Below, in pieces: positions 56,771 to 64,000 of a stretch of DNA of 64,000 nt. Both the position numbers and the translations under genes were made by a program. Source of the stretch: Mallotus nudiflorus (taxonomy: Eukaryota; Streptophyta; Magnoliopsida; Malpighiales; Euphorbiaceae); contig CANTUR010000240.1 of the NCBI GenBank assembly GCA_947683625.1, positions 124,001-188,000 on the forward strand, given 5' to 3'. Numbering within the stretch: position 1 is the stretch's first letter; the number at the start of each line of letters is the position of its first letter. The notes beneath the pieces are model-generated. The model saw only the letters and a list, made by a program, of their open reading frames with translations, had not been told where the DNA came from and did not search any database.

Positions 56771-57152
56771 GTAATTTAATTTTATATATTATTTAAAAAT
56801 AATGAAGCCAATAATATTATTGGAATTATTATTATTATTATTATTATACACACAATAACCTACTCAAAACTATATCATTTTAATTTGTGTATAATAAATA
56901 TAATTTTAATTAATAATACAAATTTGTCTATTATATAAATTTCTGAATTCCTATTTTGGATTGCATCATATCAATCCATTATGATAGAACTGAATCCCCA
57001 TACCGAACTGTCTACAAAAATGAGATGGTACCGGTATGAAGATTTTTAAATTAGATATTATTACTTGAGATTTTATTTTTAAAATTTTTGAAATATGATA
57101 TGATTTCGGAGATTTTAAACTCCTGAATTTCCTCGATCCGTGCTCACCCCTA
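55535..57152. mobile_element. Non-autonomous hAT-like element with 8-bp target duplication
   Basis: Starts TAGGGTTGATTAC; the right end as reverse complement is TAGGGGTGAGCAC. The flanks are CCTCTAGG (55527-55534) and CCCCTAGG (57153-57160). The sister segment near 58045 has CCCCTAGG once, which serves as the unoccupied site. An 8-bp target duplication with TAGGG-type ends fits hAT. The 1.6 kb inside is non-coding and includes a long AAT/ATT palindromic microsatellite. Confidence 0.75.
56678..56769. repeat. AAT/ATT palindromic microsatellite
   Basis: A run of AAT triplets continues directly into a run of ATT triplets, making a near-perfect palindrome of about 90 bp. It is flanked by direct repeats of 'taatttaattttatatatta'. 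Confidence 0.9.
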
Positions 57153-58622
57153 CCCCTAGGGTGGACTCTAATTTTTTTGGGAATTTATTTTTTTGCTGAA
57201 AGTTTCTGGTTTAGGAGTTAAACTTCAATTCAACACAAAATTTCTGTGAAATAATTCAAAATTCATATGATTATTTCTGTGAAATAATTTTTGAATCTTT
57301 TAATTACAATACGTTATGTGCAAAATTACTGTTTCTTATAAAAATCAATTTTAGTTCATTAATATGGTTCACATGTTCATAGTTTGCATTAGAAATTTAA
57401 TTTTTAAGATTTGATGGGAAATTTTGTTGAGAATATAAGAAAAATACCAAATATTGAAATTATAACATTTAGAGAAAGTTTCAATTTTCTAGTTTATGAA
57501 AATGGAAAAAAAAAAAGGTAAAATGAAAAAAAAAATATCCATGAATAAGTATAACATAAAAAGATAGTTTGAATTTCTTCTTGATTGGAAAAAGTACATT
57601 ATACTGTACCAACTTTCTAGATATAATTTTTTTATTCCGTCTGTTAATAGTAAACTCCATTTTTCTTAGTTAATAAATTTCTTCTCAAAGGTTAAATAAA
57701 AATAAAAATAAAAGAACATCAATAAAGCATAATACAGTTGATTCTTAATTTATCGACAACTCTTCATCAGAAGTTTAATATTTTAATGGTATCTTTACTT
57801 TGCTTGTTAAGTGTATAAAGTTGAAACAGTCATTATGTAAAGAGAATGTTGTGTACTGTTATTTGTGAAAACGAAAAAATGATTAATACGATGGAACACA
57901 ATATCTTGAATTTAACAATTTGTTTATTTAATTTGTTTATTTAATCTTTAATTTTGGTTATATATCTGTCATTAGGGCTATGACTCATAGATAAAAATAG
58001 ACACATTTCCTACTAAGCTCTCTCTCTTCGATTCCTACACACCCCTAGGTCGACATCAATTTTTTTGGCAATCTATTTTTTGCTGAAAGTTTCTGGTTTA
58101 CGAGTTAAACTTCAATTCAACACAAAATTTCTGTGAAATAATTCAAAATTCATATAATTATTTCTAAGTTTTGAATCCTTTTAATACAATACATTATATG
58201 CAAAATTACTGTTTTTGGATTAAAAAAAAAATCAAATTTAGCCCATTAATATGTTTTACTTGTTGGTAGTTCGCATTAGAAATTTAAGTTTTAAGATTTG
58301 ATGGGAAATTTTGTTGAGCATATAAGAAAAGTACAATCAAGGTTTCCATGGTGTTAATGGTTTATGAAATATTCAAATTATAACATTTAGAAAAAGTTTC
58401 AATTTTCTAGTTTATGAATTTTTTTTAAAAAAAAAAAGCAAAATGAAAGAAAGGGTCCATAAATAAGTATAATATAAGAAGACAGTTTGGATTTCTTCTT
58501 GATTGAAAAAGTAAGATTCTAGATCTTTTTTTTTTTTTTAATAGTAGATTCCAGTTTTCTTATTTAATAAATTTCTACTTAAAGGTAAAATGGAAAAAAA
58601 AAATATTTAATAAGGTCATCTC

Positions 58623-59838
58623 GGGTTAATCATTTCTACGGTACCCACTTTTTTCACTATTTTCTATTAAAATAATCAACGTTCATTTTGCTATGTAAAA
58701 CTTCCCAATGTTTATCATGAATCCCACAAAACTATCTAATGATATGTTTCAGTCGTCGATGATAATGTGGATGATGATGTGTCATCCAACAAAAAATAGT
58801 AGCCATGTTAATTGAGAGTTAATACACCCACAGTAACCAACTTTTTCACTAGTTCCTAGTAAAATATCAAACTTTCATTTAGTTACTTAAAACCTCTCGT
58901 TTCTTATAAATCTCATAAAACTATCTAATGACATATTCCGGTTTTCAGTAATGACTTGGAAGCTGACATGTCAAGTTTTTTAATAATTCAAAATCTGACA
59001 AAAAAAATAATGACCACTTTAGCTGAATGTTAGATGACGTGGCCCATTGATGTTTTAAGTTTTTTCTTTTCTAATTCTTTCCAGTTGGATATGTACTTAA
59101 GGTCTTATCAATATAAAGTACATATCCAATTAAAATTTTTATTAATAAGGTCTGAAGTACATATCGAGGAGTTGTGAACTTAAGATGGATGCTTTTTGCA
59201 TCGGGGATGGATGAAGAAAATGGAATGATAATTATAAAATTAGTTTTGGTAATACATAAGGAGAAGTAGAAGAGTGTATATGATAAATATTAGTGTTTGA
59301 GGATTCTTATATGATGTTTGATAGAATGCATAAATGAGAAAAGTGAATTGCAAATCATGATGGCATTGAAGCTTCTGTGGGAAGCTTGGTAAGGAGAGAG
59401 TAGTAATGGGCCACATCATCTAACATTCAGCTGATATGGCCACTACTTTTTATTATCAAATTTTAAGTTAGTAAAAAATTGAAACGTCATCATCCATGTC
59501 ATCACCGACAACTGAAATGTGTCATTAACTAGTTTTTTGGGATTCATGCATGAGAAATATTGGGAGGTTTTAAATGACTAAATGAAAGTTGTATATTTTA
59601 CTGGGAACTAGTAAAAAGGTTTTGTATTGTGGATGTAATTAACTCTTAGCTTACTTGGCCACTACCTTTTGTCAGATGACATATGAGCATGCACGTCATC
59701 ACTAGCAACCAAAATGTGTCATTAAGTCATTTTGTGGGATTCATGAGAAACGTTGGGAAGTTTTATGTAGGAAAATAAAAATTGAGTATTTTAATGGGAA
59801 ATAGTGAAAAAGTTGGGTATCATAGGTGTAATTAACCC
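58623..59838. mobile_element. Foldback element with tandem-repeat arms
   Basis: Ends are GGGTTAATCATTTCTACGG on the left and, reverse-complemented from the right, GGGTTAATTACACCTATG. Each arm holds two related units of about 200 bp built around phrases such as 'ttttttcactattt', 'catgaatcccacaaaa' and 'atgtgtcat'. The arms are 58623-59045 and 59400-59838. The flanks share TCTC (58619-58622 and 59839-59842), a possible 4-bp target duplication. The centre has a smaller hairpin ('ggatatgtac...gtacatatcc'). No protein coding. Confidence 0.75.
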
Positions 59839-60505
59839 TCTCAAACTCTTATCTCTAAAATGCAAACAATTTCACTTAAAAATGCAGTTTATATAATAAT
59901 TTTACTCTAAGTCATTACTCTATTTTTAACTCCAAAAAAATATTATCTAAATATTTCTTTTACATCTTATTTTATATTATCTATACATTTTACACATTAC
60001 ATTCAATATTTATATTTTTTTATATGTTAGTCCAATAAAAATATATTTTACTATTTAATAATTTTATAAATAAATAATAAATTAATTATAATAATTATTG
60101 ATTATTTATATTTTAATTAATAAATAAATTATATAATTTAAATCAAACACCAATTAAATAGTTTATCAAATCTGGTAGTAATTTACTAGAATATTGAATT
60201 ATGGGAAACTTATTGTATCCCCCCTATACATAGGCCTAATATATTATTTCATCCTTGACATTCTAAAATACATTTATTAGTCTTTGTATTTTTCTCAATT
60301 ATACTCGTTAGTTCTTTTGTAAGGACTTTTTGACGGTCAAACAAAAAAATAGTGGTCAAATAGGGAAAATCATATGGAAAATTTAAAATTACCCTTCAAA
60401 TAATTGATACTTAAATTACGAAGACTGTCTTCATTTTCTTTTCATTTGTCTTCTTCTTCTTCCTCTTCTCCTTCTTAAAAAACAAAGCTAGGGTTTTTAA
60501 TTGAG
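59839..60505. other. AT-rich spacer
   Basis: No genes. 60200-60370 contains phrases such as 'tagtctttgtatttttctca' that often occur in the ends of Mutator-like elements, but I cannot pair them with a matching end. Confidence 0.5.
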
Positions 60506-60932
60506 ATGGCTAGAGGTGTTTCAAGCAACAATGATGGATGGGAAGAAAGATATTTGAACAAAAATTACAAGTGTGGAAAACTAGCTAGTGTAAGAATTTC
60601 AAAATCAAAAGAAAACAAGAACAAATTGTTCTCTTACTTTAAAGATAAAATAATGTGGGTAAATTCTTGAATGGTGCATTATGGCTACATCTTTTGCTAC
60701 AAGTCATAGTAATTGTAGTGTGGATTCAAGATGGAGAAACAAAGTTAATACTGAGGATCTTGATTTAAAGGAAGAAGGCAAAGAATTGAAGGCTAAAAAC
60801 AGGATTTTAATGGGAAAAATGGAGGGTGTTGAGCTTGTTTTGGGTTTTATAAGATCTTTAGTAGTGATGGTGTTGGTTTTTTGTATCTTTTTGTTTGTAA
60901 TTGTTATGGGTGTTATATTGAAAATTTTGTAG
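60506..60932 (+). pseudogene. GRF-type zinc-finger/transmembrane protein-like remnant
   Basis: Two open stretches in different frames. The first (60506-60670) reads MARGVSSNNDGWEERYLNKN, then YKCGKLASVRISKSKENKNK and a FSYFKDKIMWVNS end. This resembles a degraded zf-GRF domain in which some of the usual Cys/His positions are missing. The second (60681-60932) has a charged helix 'KEEGKELKAKNRILMGKMEG' followed by a hydrophobic segment 'SLVVMVLVFCIFLFVIVMGV'. GRF finger, coiled coil and C-terminal membrane segment in that order are typical of a large plant family of small proteins. A frameshift separates the halves, so it is probably a pseudogene; an intron is less likely. Confidence 0.5.
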
Positions 60933-61890
60933 GTTTTATGTGGGGTGGTTAGGGAGAGGTTGGGGATTAAATGCACTAATGGGGAAGGTTGAGATGTGTA
61001 ATGACATCACATTTGATTTTTTTTTTTTTTGTGGTTCCATTAGTGCAATGATGTACTTTTTAGGAAAAACTTCTAGATGAATGAATGGTATATAATGTAG
61101 GTAACTTATGTGTTTTGAGATTGTCATGTTGTTCTATAAATTTGATACTTTAAAGTTTTTCATGCAGACTATATCAACCCTCAAATTTTAGTGAAAGAAC
61201 TAAATCATCCCTCAATTAATTTATATTATACTAACTAAACCCTATAAAGTTGAAATTAATTAATTGTTTCCCCCCTAAAATAAATAATGAAAAATTGATA
61301 GTGCAAATAAGTATCATAAAGAAACCTGTCTAAATTTAATAACAAATAGTGTTAAATGAACTTGCTTCACATTCATGTAATAGTGCTCAATTGTACATAA
61401 AGATCAGTGACTATTCCAAAATAATCTAATGATCATGTACTATCAACACATTGGCTAAACATATATTCCTTAACCCATGATTTACATCCACCAAAAAACC
61501 AAAAAGCCATAAGATAGAGTTTAATATGGACATATGCCAAGTTGTTATAATTAGCTATACAACCACCAAAAATTCCCAACAAAGAAGTCATGTATTCTTT
61601 AATTCTGTACACCATGTGCATTTGTACTTCCTTGGCTTGCATTCATATATAAAGGCTATATTTGAACTTCTTGCTCCATGAGCACCACTCTGCAAATGCA
61701 TACTAGAAACACCATCAACTAGGGATGGGGTGCTGCACTACCAGTCCTTACCCTGGCAGTCCTCATCCTTCTACCACCCCTAACTTATGCAGTTTGTAGA
61801 AGCCAAAATAACATTTGCATTAGTAATAAAGATGAGAAGGACATATTAAATGAACTTTCACATTAGTCCTACCCTTAATGCTATTTGTGC
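60933..61890. other. Spacer between the GRF-like remnant and the MULE tail
   Basis: No supported gene. A T-run lies at 61018-61031. 61680-61860 may hold the low-complexity Gly/Arg-rich end of the MULE transposase on the minus strand, but it is too degraded to be sure. Confidence 0.5.
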
Positions 61891-62160
61891 TCATTGACAG
61901 ATTCTTTTATTGTGGCCTAGTTGCACGTAGTTCTTACTTTGAATAGTGCATCATCTCTTCCTTGCAGTAAAGGGTGCTGCTTCATCAGCTTCTCTAATTC
62001 TTTCTTTTCTTGGTCTTTTTGGATCTCTCTTCAATTTCAATGGTAACATATGTTCTTTCAAATCAACTTCTATGAGATCAATTTGTGGCAAAGGATAAAT
62101 GACTCCTTTATATGCTGCCTGGTAGGTATTCACAAGAAAAAATTCAAGAAAGATCAATGA
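61891..62160 (-). pseudogene. MULE (Mutator-like) transposase C-terminal remnant
   Basis: The minus strand reads FFLVNTYQAAYKGVIYPLPQ, then a stretch ending 'PLKLKRDPKRPRKERIREAD', then after one stop 'YVQLGHNKRICQ' and a stop at 61891-61893. This is the standard C-terminal order of plant MULE transposases: the Y...Y..I.P motif, the (G)RP(K/R)K.R block, and the GHNKRxC zinc knuckle. It lies directly downstream of, and partly open with, the third exon of the second ankyrin gene copy. The 3' exons of that gene (PGG domain) are absent here. Confidence 0.75.
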
Positions 62161-62244
62161 TCTTTCGAAATTGGCTTCCTTTATTTCTTTCTTGACCATC
62201 ATCCTCTTCATCATCATTAACTACTACGTCTTCAACTAGAATAC
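62144..62244 (-). pseudogene. Third exon remnant of the second ankyrin gene
   Basis: Acceptor AATTAATTCAG (AG at 62245-62246). In phase with the previous exon it reads ILVEDVVVNDDEEDDGQERN, then a stop at 62144-62146. Homology to the first gene's exon ends near 62163, where MULE sequence begins. Confidence 0.6.
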
Positions 62245-62416
62245 CTGAATTAATTACTCTTCATCATCATGAGCTTCATCATAGAGACATGTATCTTATT
62301 AATATTGGCGCAGTATAAATCACTGGGTTGATATATTATAAATTCTACTATTATAAGATATAAAAGACCTGACATAGGTAAAAATCTCCCAATTTAAAAA
62401 CAGTAGAGAAACATAC

Positions 62417-62673
62417 AATAGTAGAGAAACAATTCAAATATGTTCATTGGATATGAACTCCTAAATGTAAATGGCATATCAGCTAAAATATGAAGAGTAT
62501 TCTTTCCTTCAAAGTCCTTCAAGTTCCCAAGTGATTTATCCATTGTTATTAACTCAAAAGAAGTTTCTGCATATTCAAATGCAAACTGTGGATTAGCAGG
62601 CATTACTTTATTACTTTTATTGTAGTGTGTCTTTAGAGTGAACTGTCCCCTACATGCCCACTGGACTTGAATC
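62417..62673 (-). pseudogene. Second exon (ankyrin repeat) of the second ankyrin gene
   Basis: Same structure as 52389-52639: acceptor TATGTTTCAG and donor GTATGT. It reads IQVQWACRGQFTLKTHYNKS, then through 'DKSLGNLKDFEGKNTLHILA'. The exon itself is open, but the gene is truncated. Confidence 0.7.
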
Positions 62674-63058
62674 CTGAAACATAAGCCTACCTTATTCTTT
62701 ATTATTTAAAAAAAAAAATTAAGATAATTCAATATGGTGATTAAAAGCTTTTTCAATTATCGGTATATAGTTTTCTTAATATTGATGAAAATATATAATT
62801 CAAAATATTAAAATAATATGAATATTTATTAATACAATATTTATTGAATAAAATAATTTTATTCTAAAAATGTTACCTTTGATCATAAAATAATAATAAT
62901 ATTAGCTAGCAAAGTACGGAAACGCAAAAGTAAAATAATACAATATATCTTTAGATATCGACAAAAAGAATATCAAGAAAACACTATGGAGATTCAATAA
63001 ATGAAAAAAATCTGACCGCATGTTACTTTTTTTATACTTATATATTGCTATTGACTGA
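62674..63058 (-). other. Intron of the second ankyrin gene copy
   Basis: AT-rich and similar to 52821-53600. It ends next to a G-rich tract on the plus strand (63061-63082). Confidence 0.55.
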
Positions 63059-63611
63059 TTAGGGGGGGTGTGGGGGGGTGGGCAAGAGTGAGAGAGGGCA
63101 CAAAACTGAAGTGTTTTCCGTTGATGGCAACATGAAGAATGGATGTGGAGTCAGGTCCGTCGACATGAATTGATAATAATTTGTTTGTCCTGGTAATTTG
63201 GCTAATTTGTTGACAGTTTTTGACATGCCAACTGGAGCAGCAAGATACAATGGAGTCATGCCACGTTTATTTTTATGTTCAGCAAGCTTTGGACATCTAC
63301 CAACAATGAGATCTATTGCTTCATAGTTTCTAGCCCACACTGCTTCGTGAAGCACTGTGTCTCCATGCACAATCTCTATCGGTAAAACATTGCTAACTTT
63401 ATCAGAGTCTGGAGAGGGCCTAAGAGCAATATCAAGTAGTTCTTTGAGAGGAGAAGACTTTTGGCTATTCACTGCCATATGAAGTAGTGTCTTTACTAGT
63501 TGTTATTGGTGTCAGCACATACTCGTGATTGTCATTGGAATGTTTTATTAGTTTGCTCCACTCCTCATACAAGATTGCTAATAAAAATGTTTTCCTCATT
63601 ACCGAATTCAT
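63059..63611 (-). pseudogene. First exon of the second ankyrin gene (frameshifted)
   Basis: The start codon equivalent to gene 1 is at 63611 (MNSVMRKTFLLAILYEEWSK). A net 2-nt loss near 63480-63495 relative to gene 1 shifts the frame. The ankyrin repeats then read open from 63478 ('HGDTVLHEAVWARNYEAIDL', 'KRGMTPLYLAAPVGMSKTVN'). Relative to gene 1 it also has an in-frame 15-nt insertion encoding NHEYV. As in gene 1, an ankyrin repeat continues in another frame beyond NKLAK. Confidence 0.7.
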
Positions 63612-63687
63612 CTTTGTGTTCCTATCTAGGAGTAAATAAAATATCCACCTGCTAATGTTATAAAAGCATGTATATCAATTGAGCTTG

Positions 63688-63739
<52 letters not shown>

Positions 63740-64000
63740 ACCTATAATAATGGAGAAACAAGCACCCAAAAGTTTAATAATGATCTATTAAGAGTTTGCA
63801 AAATGATAAAACAAATGTCACCATGCCAAAAATTATAAGATTCATAATTGTTTCAAGTGTATTACACTAAATTATTAGACAGGAGACAAATATATATCTA
63901 TCATATTTTCATTATTTAACGTACCATCAATGTAAAATAATTTAACAATCTCTTAATCTAATAGCTAGGGAAATTACACCACTAAAAGAGTGGAAATCAA
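63612..64000. other. Upstream region of the second ankyrin gene copy
   Basis: Matches 54147-54560 upstream of gene 1 with scattered changes, and contains an AT microsatellite at 63691-63736 that gene 1 lacks. The duplication therefore includes the presumed promoter region and runs past the window end. Confidence 0.7.
63691..63736. repeat. AT dinucleotide microsatellite
   Basis: Continuous AT/TA run of about 46 bp upstream of the second ankyrin gene copy. Confidence 0.9.

Larger units (their letters stand above)
55028..58610. repeat. Tandemly duplicated non-coding segment, two units
   Basis: Unit 1 (about 55028-57720) and unit 2 (57738-58610) share the same order of phrases: 'gattcttaatttatcgacaa', then 'gtcattagggct', then 'gctgaaagtttctggttta' and 'cttcaattcaacacaaaatt'. 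Unit 2 is about 0.87 kb. Unit 1 is longer because it carries a 1.6 kb insertion and a longer MITE. Confidence 0.8.

Overview
This window is nuclear DNA of a flowering plant, almost certainly a eudicot. It is AT-rich and dominated by nested retrotransposon remnants, MITE-like elements and microsatellites. The only host genes I can recognise are intron-containing ankyrin/PGG-type membrane protein genes. There is no sign of bacterial, organellar or rRNA/tRNA gene content. I cannot assign a species.

Layout. (1) 1-3486: the 3' end of a Ty3/gypsy chromovirus (Tekay/Del-like) on +, with integrase tail and a ~2.7 kb LTR. (2) 3487-~13600: a decayed Tat-lineage Ty3/gypsy element on -, with gag, protease, RT, RNase H, a second RNase H, primer site and a long 5' LTR. 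Its RT is split by a 2.3 kb solo-LTR-like insertion (4546-6829) with a 5-bp target duplication. (3) 13618-16065: an internally deleted Ty1/copia element on +. (4) 16726-36987: a 20.3 kb array of petuvirus-like endogenous pararetrovirus (Caulimoviridae). Copy A is on -, copies B and C are tandem on +, and a small fragment D is on -. Each full unit is about 7.1 kb: one long polyprotein frame (movement protein, coiled coil, coat protein with zinc knuckle, aspartic protease, RT, RNase H, C-terminal region with DPYQ repeats) and a regulatory region (TATA box, AATAAA, leader, tRNA-Met primer site). All copies are broken. (5) 37944-38800: a LINE RNase H tail. (6) 40272-40434: a SINE with its target duplication. 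(7) 40897-48189: a Ty1/copia element split by a Ty3/gypsy fragment (44907-47687). (8) 48308-54146: an ankyrin/PGG gene on -. (9) 55028-58610: a duplicated non-coding segment, one copy carrying a nested hAT-like element. (10) 58623-59838: a foldback element. (11) 60506-60932: a GRF-zinc-finger-like gene remnant. (12) 61891-63611: a second, truncated ankyrin gene copy whose 3' part is replaced by the tail of a MULE transposase.

How it fits together. The only plausibly working host product is the C-terminal half of the first ankyrin/PGG gene. The pararetrovirus array is the most interesting part. Its A-B head-to-head arrangement and the C-D fold-back are inverted repeats that could give hairpin RNA if transcribed. 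Most nonsense codons in copies A and C, and many in B, are C-to-T (or G-to-A) changes, as expected of long-methylated, silenced DNA. Copy assignments and breakpoints come from reading the copies against one another by eye; no alignment was computed.
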